Assembly: GCA_035551475.1 (NCBI GenBank) | Contig: DASZMX010000082.1 | Coordinates: 62,001-126,000 of the forward strand | Reading direction: 5' to 3' | DNA length: 64,000 nt | From: DASZMX01 sp035551475 | GTDB taxonomy: Bacteria > Verrucomicrobiota > Verrucomicrobiia > Limisphaerales > Palsa-1400 | Shown: positions 52,640 through 61,119 of the stretch, piece after piece | How the letters are laid out: each line of letters opens with the position of its first letter | How positions within the stretch are numbered: position 1 is the stretch's first letter | Position numbers and translations under genes: made by a program | The notes under the pieces: generated by a model | The model's database searches: none | Seen by the model: the letters and a program-made list of their open reading frames with translations, nothing else | What the model was told of the DNA's origin: nothing

Positions 52640-53797
52640 CTACCCGCGATCTTCCACTTTTAAGGCGTGTTTGACCCGAGCGTCGATGATTTTTTGCGAC
52701 GGCACATAGGTGGCGGCGTACTGCCGCCGAAATTCCCCAAACGTCCCCGCCGCAATGTGCCGCCGGATTTGCGCCATCAATTCCAGGTACATATGCGAGT
52801 TATGCACGCTGAGCATGCGCAACCCCAGGATTTCATTCACATTTAGCAGGTGCCGGATGTAGGCGCGGGTAAAATTCCGGCACGCATAACAGGCGCACCC
52901 ATCCTCAATGGGCCGAAAATCCGCCTTCACCGCGCCGCCTTTGATGCTGATCGTGCCTTTGCTGGTGAAGGCCGTCCCGTTGCGCGCCACGCGCGTCGGC
53001 AGCACGCAATCAAACATATCCACCCCGCGCGCCACCAGCTCCACCAATTGCGCCGGCGTCCCCAGACCCATCGCGTAACGCGCCTTGGCCGCCGGCAGAA
53101 ACGGCTCCGTCAATTCCACCGCCTCCATCATTTCCGGCTCCGGCTCGCCGACGCTCACGCCGCCAATCGCGTAACCATCAAAATCCATCGTCACCAACGC
53201 CCGGGCGCAGCGTTCCCGCAATTTGGCGTGAATCCCGCCTTGCGCGATGCCAAACACCAATTGCCCTGGCGCGCGCGGCTGTTCCCGGCATTCCGCGGCC
53301 CAGCGCATGGTCCGTTCCACCGCTTCCTCCGCCGCCTTGGGAGTGCAATCGTGCGCGGGGCATTCGTCAAAAACCATCGCGATGTCCGAGCCCAATTGCC
53401 GTTGAATCCCCATCGCTTCCTTCGGCCCGAGAAACAGCGCCGACCCATCCAAATGCGAGCGGAACTCCACGCCATGCGCCTTGATCTTGCGAATCTTCGC
53501 CAGGCTGAAAACCTGAAACCCCCCGCTGTCCGTCAGGATCGGCCCCTGCCAATTCATAAACCCGTGCAGCCCCCCCGCCGCATTGATGATGTCCATCCCT
53601 GGCCGAATATTCAGGTGATACGTGTTCCCCAGCAGAATCTGCGTCCCCATCTCAATTAACTCGCGCGGATCAAGCGCCTTCACGCTCGCCTGCGTCCCCA
53701 CCGGCATGAACACCGGCGTCTCCACCACTCCATGCGCCGTCGTCAGCCGCCCCAGCCGCGCCTTGCTCGTCTCATCCGTTTTCAGCAATTCAAACAT
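52640..53797 (-). CDS. tgt: Queuine tRNA-ribosyltransferase
   Basis: A 385-residue enzyme. The catalytic Asp lies in ILTDSGGFQVF, the second in DCVLPTRVARNG, and the C-terminal zinc site is CACYACRNFTRAYIRHLL. It exchanges guanine for preQ1 or queuine in tRNAs with GUN anticodons. It usually neighbours yajC and secDF; here about 1.1 kb of other genes intervene. Confidence 0.93.
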   Translation of the reverse strand: MFELLKTDETSKARLGRLTTAHGVVETPVFMPVGTQASVKALDPRELIEMGTQILLGNTYHLNIRPGMDIINAAGGLHGFMNWQGPILTDSGGFQVFSLAKIRKIKAHGVEFRSHLDGSALFLGPKEAMGIQRQLGSDIAMVFDECPAHDCTPKAAEEAVERTMRWAAECREQPRAPGQLVFGIAQGGIHAKLRERCARALVTMDFDGYAIGGVSVGEPEPEMMEAVELTEPFLPAAKARYAMGLGTPAQLVELVARGVDMFDCVLPTRVARNGTAFTSKGTISIKGGAVKADFRPIEDGCACYACRNFTRAYIRHLLNVNEILGLRMLSVHNSHMYLELMAQIRRHIAAGTFGEFRRQYAATYVPSQKIIDARVKHALKVEDRG

Positions 53798-53968
53798 CGA
53801 ATAGCCAAACCATAACCTCCGCCTCTTGCCCTTGGCACGGATAAAAGCCAGCGGCCCCGAATAGACAGGACAGCATCAGACCTTCATTTCAATTGTATTG
53901 ACGGTAATACGTGAAACGCCGAGGCTGCTTCGTCGGATCGTTCGATAAAACCTGAAAAATAAAACCTT

Positions 53969-54421
53969 ATGGAGACACCTGCCCAAACTGGAAATACGGA
54001 TAACAAATCATTCACCCGGTTTTTTCCCGCCATCGCGCGGGTGTTAATGGGTCTGGCCTTTCTCTTTTTCGGGGCGATGGGGCTTTTCCATTTGATGAAG
54101 GCGCCGGATAACTTGCCGGAAAATATTAAGACGGTGAACGCGGCGCTGGCGATGGCGGGCTATATGAACGTCGCTTCGGGGACGATGACGCTCGTCGGAA
54201 TTCTTTTATTGATCAATCGCTTTGTCCCGCTGGCCTTGGCGCTCATCGCGCCCATCCTGGTGGGAATTTTAACCTTTCACATCGTGATGAATCCTTCCGG
54301 CGCCGGTCCGGGAATTTTCTTGTCCTTGCTGGAGCTTTATCTGGCCTGGTCCTATCGCGCGGCCTATTGCCCGATGTTGAGCGCCAGGGTGACGCCGGGC
54401 AGAAAACCGGCGTGTTCCTAG
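53969..54421 (+). CDS. DoxX-like four-helix membrane protein
   Basis: A 150-residue membrane protein with four hydrophobic segments, starting at about residue 22 (AIARVLMGLAFLFFGAMGLF). It resembles DoxX/DoxD-like proteins of unknown function. A 170-bp gap separates it from the divergent tgt gene. It is followed by the ThDP enzyme after 96 bp. Confidence 0.65.
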   Translation: METPAQTGNTDNKSFTRFFPAIARVLMGLAFLFFGAMGLFHLMKAPDNLPENIKTVNAALAMAGYMNVASGTMTLVGILLLINRFVPLALALIAPILVGILTFHIVMNPSGAGPGIFLSLLELYLAWSYRAAYCPMLSARVTPGRKPACS

Positions 54422-54508
54422 ACGGCGAAGCGCCGTTCATTTTCCCTCACCATAAATTCAGGGGCGCGCGTTCTTGCGTTGGCGGTTTTGACCGCCCACG
54501 TTGAGCGC

Positions 54509-54513
54509 GGAGG
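54509..54513 (+). promoter_or_regulatory. Shine-Dalgarno setting the start of the ThDP enzyme
   Basis: GGAGG lies 4 bases before the ATG at 54518 and supports it over the upstream in-frame start at 54479. Confidence 0.7.
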
Positions 54514-54517
54514 ATTT

Positions 54518-56272
54518 ATGAGCATGACGGCGGCGGATGTTCTGGTGGAGGTCTTGCAGCAGTGGGGCGTGGAATGTGTTTTCGGGCTGCCGGGCGACGG
54601 CATCAACGGCATCATGGAAGCGTTGCGCCAGCGGCGGGAGAAAATCCGTTTCATCCAGGTGCGCCATGAGGAATCGGCCGCGTTCATGGCCTGCGCCTAT
54701 GCCAAATACACGGGCAAACTCGGCGTCTGCCTCGCCACCTCCGGGCCCGGCGGAATTCATCTGTTGAACGGCCTTTACGACGCCAAGATGGATGGTCAGC
54801 CTGTCCTCGCCATCACCGGCCATCATTTTCACGATTTAATTGACACCCACGCGCAGCAGGATCTTGACCTGGACCGCGTTTTTATGGATGTGGCGGTTTA
54901 TAACACGCGCGTGATGGGGCCGGAGCACGTGGAAAACGTCGCGCATCTGGCCTGCCGCACGGCGCTGAGCCGGCGCGGGGTGGCGCATATTAATTTTCCC
55001 ACGGACACCCAATCCGTCCCGGTAAAAAAGGGGCTGCGCTCCGAACGCAATATCGCGGAGCACAACACCGCCGTCTTCGCGCGGCGCGCCGGTTTGCCGG
55101 CGGACGAAGATTTGCGCAAAGCCGCCGAAATTTTGAATGCCGGCAAAAAAGTCGCGATCCTCGCGGGTCGCGGCGCGCTGGGCGCTTCGGCCGAATTGGT
55201 GGACGTGGCCGAAAAACTTGGCGCCCCGATCATCAAGGCTTTGCTGGGCAAGGCGTGCGTGCCGGATGACAGCCCCTACACCACCGGCGGCATTGGTTTG
55301 CTCGGCACGGAGCCTTCGCACGAAGCCATTGCGGATTGCGACACGCTGTTCATGGTGGGGACGTCGTTTCCTTATCTCGAATTTTTGCCGAAGCCGGACC
55401 AGGCGCGCGGCGTCCAGATTGATCTCGATCCGGCGCGCATTGGGCTGCGTTACCCGGTTGAAGTTGGCCTCGTGGGCGATTGCCGTAAGACGCTCCAGAA
55501 ACTTTCCACGCTCCTTGAATACCACGACGACCGCGCTTTTTTGCAGCGCGCGCAATCGTCCATGGCCGAATGGTGGAAGCTGATGGAACAACGCGGCACC
55601 CGCACCGATAAACCGATGAAGCCGCAGGTAGTTGCGTGGGAGCTCGGCCAACGCCTGCGTCGCGACGCCATTGTTTCTTGTGACAGCGGCACGATTGCGA
55701 CGTGGTTTGCGCGCCAGATCAAAGTTCAAGCCGGCCAGATGCATTCGCTTTCCGGCACCCTTGCCACCATGGCCAACGGCTTGCCCTACAGCATCGCCGC
55801 CCAGATCGCTTATCCGGAACGCCAATGCGTGGCGTTCGTGGGCGACGGCGGTTTTTCCATGCTCATGGCGGAATTCGCCACGGCCGTCAAATACAAGCTG
55901 CCGATCAAAATTGTCATCATTAAAAATAACTCACTCGGGCAAATCAAATGGGAGCAAATGGTTTTCCTGGGCAACCCGGAATACGAATGCGATTTGCATC
56001 CGATTGATTTCGCGGCCTTCGCGCGAGCTTGCGGCGGAACGGGTTTCACGATCACCGACCCGGCGCATTGCGGCGCCGTGCTGGATCAGGCCCTGCAGAC
56101 GCCCGGCCCCGTCGTCATCGAGGCGGTGGTCGATCCGTTTGAGCCGCCGATGCCTCCCAAGACCACCGTGAAACAGGCCTTCAAATTTGCCGAATCCCTG
56201 GCGCGCGGCGAACCGGATCGCATGAAGATCGCCACCACCGTCCTGACGGACAAAGTCAAAGAAATGGTTTAG
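54518..56272 (+). CDS. ThDP-dependent enzyme (acetolactate synthase/pyruvate oxidase-like)
   Basis: A 584-residue protein. The N-terminal domain has HEESAAFMACAYAKYTGKLGV (catalytic Glu), the middle domain has ATREDRDF-like NAD/FAD-type fold, and the C-terminal domain has the ThDP motif GDGGFSMLMAEFATA through IVIIKNN. It most resembles pyruvate oxidases such as PoxB or related large acetolactate synthases; no regulatory subunit gene is adjacent. FAD binding is likely but unproven. Confidence 0.85.
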   Translation: MSMTAADVLVEVLQQWGVECVFGLPGDGINGIMEALRQRREKIRFIQVRHEESAAFMACAYAKYTGKLGVCLATSGPGGIHLLNGLYDAKMDGQPVLAITGHHFHDLIDTHAQQDLDLDRVFMDVAVYNTRVMGPEHVENVAHLACRTALSRRGVAHINFPTDTQSVPVKKGLRSERNIAEHNTAVFARRAGLPADEDLRKAAEILNAGKKVAILAGRGALGASAELVDVAEKLGAPIIKALLGKACVPDDSPYTTGGIGLLGTEPSHEAIADCDTLFMVGTSFPYLEFLPKPDQARGVQIDLDPARIGLRYPVEVGLVGDCRKTLQKLSTLLEYHDDRAFLQRAQSSMAEWWKLMEQRGTRTDKPMKPQVVAWELGQRLRRDAIVSCDSGTIATWFARQIKVQAGQMHSLSGTLATMANGLPYSIAAQIAYPERQCVAFVGDGGFSMLMAEFATAVKYKLPIKIVIIKNNSLGQIKWEQMVFLGNPEYECDLHPIDFAAFARACGGTGFTITDPAHCGAVLDQALQTPGPVVIEAVVDPFEPPMPPKTTVKQAFKFAESLARGEPDRMKIATTVLTDKVKEMV

Positions 56273-56571
56273 CGCAGCAGCGCCGAGGCGTGCTTGAGAA
56301 GTTCGGATTCGACTTTGGCTTTGAAGGGCAAGGCCGTCCACGGAAAATTCAGCTCGATCAAAACCGCCTTGGGCTGGGCTTCAATCGTGCCGTGAACCGC
56401 AAAACCCATCGCGCGAAAACTATACGTCTCCACATGGCCGTTCCAGGATTCCTGTAATTCAGTGATCTTGCCGCCAAATTCTGTGCGTGTCTCCGCCACC
56501 AGCCGGCTGATGCGGCTCTTCGCCTCCTCGACCCCCAAATCGTGCGCCACCGTTAAGTTGATTTTTGGCAT
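56269..56571 (-). CDS. PHA-granule (PHA_gran_rgn)-type protein
   Basis: A 100-residue protein beginning MPKINLTVAHDLGVEEAKSR and ending SELLKHASALLR, which fits the polyhydroxyalkanoic acid system family. The family is linked to PHA granules, but no PHA synthesis gene is in the window. Start 56571 is chosen because homologues begin MPKI. Its stop overlaps the ThDP enzyme by 4 bp. Confidence 0.7.
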   Translation of the reverse strand: MPKINLTVAHDLGVEEAKSRISRLVAETRTEFGGKITELQESWNGHVETYSFRAMGFAVHGTIEAQPKAVLIELNFPWTALPFKAKVESELLKHASALLR

Positions 56572-56573
56572 GG

Positions 56574-57374
56574 TCAGAATATAGCGCCATCCGTGAGCTG
56601 GCAGGGGCGTTCGCCGCCTTTTTCCGCAAAATATTCCGCCCACGCAATGCGCAACCCATCCAGAGTCAGCGAAGGGATGACCGCCGTGATCTCCGGGAGT
56701 TTGGCGGCAATCAATTCCGCGTAACCGCCCGTGGCCACGATCGGCAGGCGGCGGGCGCCCAGCGCCTGCTTCAGTTGCAAAATCAATTCCCGCACCAGCC
56801 CGCGATAGCCATGCACCGCGCCGATCAGCATTGCCTGCTCCGTGTTTTTTCCAATGGCAGTCTGCACGTCGCGAATCTTGATGCGCGGCAACAGCGCGGT
56901 TTTTTCGTGGAGATAATCGGTCATCACGTTCAGCCCGGGCGCAATCACGCCGCCCACATAACAGCCGCGCCGATCCACCACGTCAAACGTGACCGCCGTG
57001 CCAAAATCCACCACGATGGCGGGCGCGCCGTGCGAGCGAACCACGGCGATGGCGTTGGCGAGGCGATCCGGGCCGATGGCCGACGGCGATGGGTAATCAA
57101 TCCCCACGCCGCGCGCCGTTTTTGCTGTCAAGACGAAGCAATCCGACCCAAACTGTTGCCGCACAAAGCGGCGCACCAGCGGAGTCACAGCCGGGACGAC
57201 GCTGCAAGCCGCGGCGGAGGCGGAGCCGGCCGACCGCAGAAATTTGGCCGCGATTTTTTGGGACGCGCCGGTTTTCCAGCCGGCGGTGAGGACATTGATC
57301 TGGCGCCGAACCTTTTTTCCATCAGCCAACCCGATATGTGTGTGCGTGTTTCCGACGTCGAAAAGCGCGATCAT
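56574..57374 (-). CDS. coaX: Type III pantothenate kinase
   Basis: A 266-residue ASKHA kinase. It starts ALFDVGNTHTHIGL (phosphate 1 motif), has GIDYPSPSAIGPDRLAN and IVVDFGTAVTFDVV, and IGGV-like residues near GGVIAPGL. It phosphorylates pantothenate in coenzyme A synthesis. Start 57374 was chosen because the core starts there. It precedes the PHA-granule-type gene by 2 bp. Confidence 0.9.
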   Translation of the reverse strand: MIALFDVGNTHTHIGLADGKKVRRQINVLTAGWKTGASQKIAAKFLRSAGSASAAACSVVPAVTPLVRRFVRQQFGSDCFVLTAKTARGVGIDYPSPSAIGPDRLANAIAVVRSHGAPAIVVDFGTAVTFDVVDRRGCYVGGVIAPGLNVMTDYLHEKTALLPRIKIRDVQTAIGKNTEQAMLIGAVHGYRGLVRELILQLKQALGARRLPIVATGGYAELIAAKLPEITAVIPSLTLDGLRIAWAEYFAEKGGERPCQLTDGAIF

Positions 57375-57394
57375 CGGCCCGCATCTTGGGGCGC

Positions 57395-58108
57395 TCAGTT
57401 GGCCGAGCCCAGCGCAAAATTGGTGCGCCCCGCCACCGTCACCGCCCACAAATTGTAGGGATGGCCGATGGAGAAATTCTCCTTCAAAAAGCGCGCGCTG
57501 CCGTCGGCAAAAGAATAATTCGATCCGCTCGTGTGCACGGCCTGGTTCAGTTCAGTGAAGTCATTGCCCCAGATGCCGTCGCTCTCTTCATAAAGGTCCA
57601 TGTAGAATTGCGGTGAGCTATAAAGTTTCTCGCCAAAAATCACCGTGTCGGAAGGGAATAGAATTTTTCCCTCGGGCATGCCCTTGTTCAACGTCCCGGC
57701 CATATAGGCGTCGAAGGATTCCGGCTCCACGTCATGAAAATAATCGTTGAAGCCGTTGATCATGTAGGTGCGCGGGGCGTTGTCGGCGATGAGGTTGGTG
57801 TCGCCATCATGGAAAGTTTGGGGCTGATGAATCACGTCGGTGGGGCAGACCAGCACGGCGACGTGCCGGAAATAGGAAATCATTTGCTGCGGCCAGCGCG
57901 GCGAGCCTGAGCGCATGGGATAGCGGCCATTGCTGTCCTGGGCGTACATGGCGGCGGAAAAGGCCAGTTGCTTTTCATTATTGACGCACGACATGCGGCG
58001 GCCCGCCTCCTTGGCCTTGGCCAGCGACGGCAGCAGCATGCTCGCCAGAATGGCGATGATGGCGATCACCACCAGGAGCTCGATCAGCGTGAAACCATTT
58101 TTTTTCAT
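57395..58108 (-). CDS. Prepilin-type protein with degenerate H-X9-DG region
   Basis: A 237-residue protein starting MKKNGFTLIELLVVIAII. The C-terminal HTSGSNYSFADGSARF is a variant of the H-X9-DG box, and DNAPRTYMINGFNDYF is shared with the gene at 60313-61035. It lies upstream of coaX with a 20-bp gap. Probably processed and secreted or assembled by a type II-like system. Confidence 0.85.
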   Translation of the reverse strand: MKKNGFTLIELLVVIAIIAILASMLLPSLAKAKEAGRRMSCVNNEKQLAFSAAMYAQDSNGRYPMRSGSPRWPQQMISYFRHVAVLVCPTDVIHQPQTFHDGDTNLIADNAPRTYMINGFNDYFHDVEPESFDAYMAGTLNKGMPEGKILFPSDTVIFGEKLYSSPQFYMDLYEESDGIWGNDFTELNQAVHTSGSNYSFADGSARFLKENFSIGHPYNLWAVTVAGRTNFALGSAN

Positions 58109-58224
58109 AAGCTTTATCGAATAAATTGGGGCGCGCGGTTGTCAGTTGTACAGGACGCCTGTCGGCCCGTCTAATGGACGCGGAAACTCGCAAAGACATT
58201 CGAGTTTAATTCAGAAAATAATTT

Positions 58225-58665
58225 ATGCAAAAAAAGGGTTACTTGCTCGTGGGGGCGCTCATCGTCCTCTCGGTGATTTACGTGCATTATTTCACCGATT
58301 TGTTTGCCAAACGACAACTGATTGTAACACCGTCGCTCCGTCCATCCTTCGGCGCCGACGGCGCAGTCTATAGCGTCGTGTTCAGCCTCAACGGTCAATA
58401 CAAAATAAAAAATCTCAAAGTGGTCCCGCTGGAGAACGGGAAAGTCAGCGTCGTGGCGCATCCGCTCTGGAGCCTCGTGGCGGACAGCAATTCGGCGCCG
58501 ACGCAGATGTTCGTGTATGGCCGGCGTCCGCACGGGATGAAGCAGGCGCCGGACAACGCCAAGGCCGAACGGCTGCAGCCGGATGTGCCCTATCGACTGA
58601 TTGTGTCAGCGGATGGCTTGACCGGGATGGCGGATTTCAAAACCCGCGCCACCCCGGGCAACTGA
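58225..58665 (+). CDS. Membrane-anchored protein of unknown function
   Basis: A 146-residue protein with an N-terminal helix (about 6-21, YLLVGALIVLSVIYVH) and a beta-rich C-terminal domain (TPSLRPSFGADGAVYSVVFS). The DAxx pattern resembles fibronectin-like or immunoglobulin-like exported domains, but no family is clear. It converges with the nucleotidyltransferase gene, 1 bp apart. Confidence 0.55.
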   Translation: MQKKGYLLVGALIVLSVIYVHYFTDLFAKRQLIVTPSLRPSFGADGAVYSVVFSLNGQYKIKNLKVVPLENGKVSVVAHPLWSLVADSNSAPTQMFVYGRRPHGMKQAPDNAKAERLQPDVPYRLIVSADGLTGMADFKTRATPGN

Positions 58666-58666
58666 G

Positions 58667-59437
58667 CTAAAACCCGCGCAACTCCGTGCTGGAGCGGCGC
58701 GGCAGGCCGGGCGCCGGCGTGCGTCTGAGCACCAGGTATTCGATCCCCCATTTTTCGCAGTATTCGCGCTTGCCGCCTTTGTCGCCGTCTTCATTGACCG
58801 CGTAAATATCCGGGCGCAATTGCTGAATCTCCGGGTCGGCGTCGAGCCAGCCGCTCCCGCTGGAAATGAGTGATTGTTTGACAAAACGGATTGCGCCCAC
58901 CAGGTGGCGCCGCTCGGCTTGCGGCAGGAGGGGATGGCCCGGGCCTTTGAGTTGCGCGATGGTTTTGTCATTGCCCACAATGGCGTAGAGATCGCCATAG
59001 CCGCTGACTTCTTCAAAAAACCGGACGTGGCCCGAATGCAGCCAATCATAACAGCCCGTCACAACCACTTTTTTGCGGCCGGTCGCGGACGGCGCGGACG
59101 GCGGAATGGGAAAGTCTGTGGCCGGCTCGGGCAGCGTGATGAATTCCAGGCCGTGCTCGGCGCAAAATTTTTCGCGCGCATGATCGACGGCTCCGGCGGG
59201 CTCAACCCAAACGCCGGGAGCCGAAATGTCCAACCGATCCTCCGACGACACGACGCGCGTCACAAAACGCAAGGCTTGGAGAAAATAGCGTCTTTCCTGG
59301 AAAGGAAATCGCCCCGGAGCCGAAGCGTCCGCCGATAACACGACCGTGAGCGGGCCGAAGCGCGCGGCTTCCTCAAGAAAACGAAAATCGCGCGTGTTGA
59401 GCTGATCGAAAGCGCCGCCGACCCAAACTGATTTCAT
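58667..59437 (-). CDS. Double nucleotidyltransferase-domain protein (CTP-transferase fold)
   Basis: A 256-residue protein. Residues 122-256 form a cytidylyltransferase domain with the HxGH motif HSGH (134-137) and the C-terminal ERRHLVGAIRFV. Residues 1-115 look like a second, degenerate copy that starts WVGGAFDQLNTRDFRF and lacks HxGH. This resembles two-domain phosphoethanolamine cytidylyltransferases or sugar-activating enzymes. It overlaps the GHMP-type kinase gene by 4 bp. Confidence 0.7.
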   Translation of the reverse strand: MKSVWVGGAFDQLNTRDFRFLEEAARFGPLTVVLSADASAPGRFPFQERRYFLQALRFVTRVVSSEDRLDISAPGVWVEPAGAVDHAREKFCAEHGLEFITLPEPATDFPIPPSAPSATGRKKVVVTGCYDWLHSGHVRFFEEVSGYGDLYAIVGNDKTIAQLKGPGHPLLPQAERRHLVGAIRFVKQSLISSGSGWLDADPEIQQLRPDIYAVNEDGDKGGKREYCEKWGIEYLVLRRTPAPGLPRRSSTELRGF

Positions 59438-60237
59438 TTTGCTTCTGTCCGAATTTTGATTTGGAAGCCGCCGGGCACCGGTTCATCGGCAATGACCAGC
59501 AGGTAGCCGCCGCCGCAGCCGGAGTACATCGCGCCCGCGTAGCGTTGTTGATAGGCGGCGAGAATGCCTTCGAGATCCGTCCGAATGGTGGGATGGCGGA
59601 AGGATTGCGGCAGTAATTTTTTCCAGCACAACATGGCCTCATTGAGGGATTGGCCCAGGCGGGTAATATCCATGCGGCGAATGGCTTCGAAGCAATCCTT
59701 GCCGGTTTGGCCCAGCCGCGCGATCCATTCCGGCTCGAGAAACTTTTCGCCGAGCGGATTGTAGCCGGGCGGCCGCGGTTCAATCGGAAGCAGATAAAGC
59801 GAGCGCTCCAGCCAGCGGGCGCATGCGGGATCGTTGAGCGTCTCAATGTGCTCCGGAAAAATGCCGCCCTCGACCGCGAAATTGTAATCAAGCCGGTTGA
59901 TGCCCGGATAGATGAGGCCAATCATATCCTGCGAACCGCTGGGGTCGGCGCGGTCTTGGTTCTCGGCGTGATATAGTTCGCGCACCAAATCGGCGCGCGG
60001 ACGGTCGGGCAATTGGCCGCGCCAAAGTTGCAGCGCCATCTCGCGCGTGCTGCTGGCCCAACCCGCGCGCGACATCACGCGGAAAGTCGGCTCCACGGAG
60101 AACACCACCATCGATCCATTGGGATTTGGATTGAGGCGCGAAACGAAAGGTTGGTCGATCCATCCGCCCGCCAGGGCCAGGCGATGCGGGATGGAGCCAA
60201 TGAGTCGGCTGATGGGAAGCGGTTGGCTGGCTGTCAT
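59434..60237 (-). CDS. GHMP-kinase-like protein
   Basis: A 267-residue protein that starts with the GHMP-family phrase IPHRLALAGGWIDQPFVS. It has a variant glycine-rich loop GWASSTREM and a GSQD element (SGSQDMIG) and C-terminal SGCGGGYLLVI. Its place beside the nucleotidyltransferase suggests that it phosphorylates a small sugar or alcohol that is then activated as a nucleotide derivative. An in-frame GTG at 60252 is an alternative start. Confidence 0.65.
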   Translation of the reverse strand: MTASQPLPISRLIGSIPHRLALAGGWIDQPFVSRLNPNPNGSMVVFSVEPTFRVMSRAGWASSTREMALQLWRGQLPDRPRADLVRELYHAENQDRADPSGSQDMIGLIYPGINRLDYNFAVEGGIFPEHIETLNDPACARWLERSLYLLPIEPRPPGYNPLGEKFLEPEWIARLGQTGKDCFEAIRRMDITRLGQSLNEAMLCWKKLLPQSFRHPTIRTDLEGILAAYQQRYAGAMYSGCGGGYLLVIADEPVPGGFQIKIRTEAK

Positions 60238-60312
60238 GTTTGAGGGCGACACGGCTCGGGCGCTATTGTTAAGCGCCGCAGCCAGAAGTGTCGAGCCCCG
60301 AGGCGGCCCCGC

Positions 60313-61035
60313 TCAGAAGCTGGCGGCGTTGGTGCGCCATTGCGGGGTGACGGCCCACAGATTGATGGGCAGGAAGCCTTGATTGACTTTGAGCAGGCGG
60401 GCGCTGCCATCCACGAAGGCGTTCACCGAACCGCCGAAATTGGTGCTGAGGTTGCTATGGCCATGCTTGTTTTGGTCCAGCTTGAGCCCGTCATCGAGCT
60501 GGAAATAATCCATGTAATAATCCGCCGCAAAGGAAAGTTTTTCGCCAAACAGGATGGTTTGCGAAGGCTCGGACAAGTCGTTTTCGTTGAGCGTGGGAAA
60601 GGGCACATCCTGCGCGAAGTTTTTATCATTGTACTTGGCAACATAACCGTCGTTGAAGCCGTTGATGATATAGCTGCGCGGGGCGGTGTCGGCGCGGTAG
60701 GCATTGGTGTCATTGCCCCACGAGCCGCTGACAGGAGAATAGTTTGTCTCGCTCGGGCAAAGCAGGAGGTTGGTGGAGATGAAATACGAGATCAAAAAAG
60801 TCGGCCAGCGCTCCACATCGCTGCGCGGCGGCAGGACGCTGCGGTTGTCGCCCACGTACATCAGGTTGGCGATGGAAATCTGATGCAAGTTGCTGGTGCA
60901 CTTGGCGCGCCGGGCGGATTCCTTGGCGCGGGCGAGCGCCGGCAGGAGCATGCTTGCGAGAATGCCAATAATCGCGATCACCACCAACAATTCGATCAAG
61001 GTGAATGCCTTGTGCAATCTTTGCTCAGTCTTCAT
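60313..61035 (-). CDS. Prepilin-type protein with H-X9-DG-like region
   Basis: A 240-residue protein. The leader MKTEQRLHKA precedes FTLIELLVVIAIIGILAS. The C-terminus has NFGGSVNAFVDGSARLL, a relaxed H-X9-DG box. It shares TAPRSYIINGFND and ILFGEKLSFA with the gene at 57395-58108, so the two are relatives. Start 61035 was chosen because a longer start adds non-homologous sequence. Confidence 0.85.
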   Translation of the reverse strand: MKTEQRLHKAFTLIELLVVIAIIGILASMLLPALARAKESARRAKCTSNLHQISIANLMYVGDNRSVLPPRSDVERWPTFLISYFISTNLLLCPSETNYSPVSGSWGNDTNAYRADTAPRSYIINGFNDGYVAKYNDKNFAQDVPFPTLNENDLSEPSQTILFGEKLSFAADYYMDYFQLDDGLKLDQNKHGHSNLSTNFGGSVNAFVDGSARLLKVNQGFLPINLWAVTPQWRTNAASF

Positions 61036-61119
61036 AACCACGGGATGAGACGCCTCACCGGAGGAAAAGGTTACCTTAATCATGCGGCATTGGACGCCGC
61101 CACCGGGGAAAATAATCAA

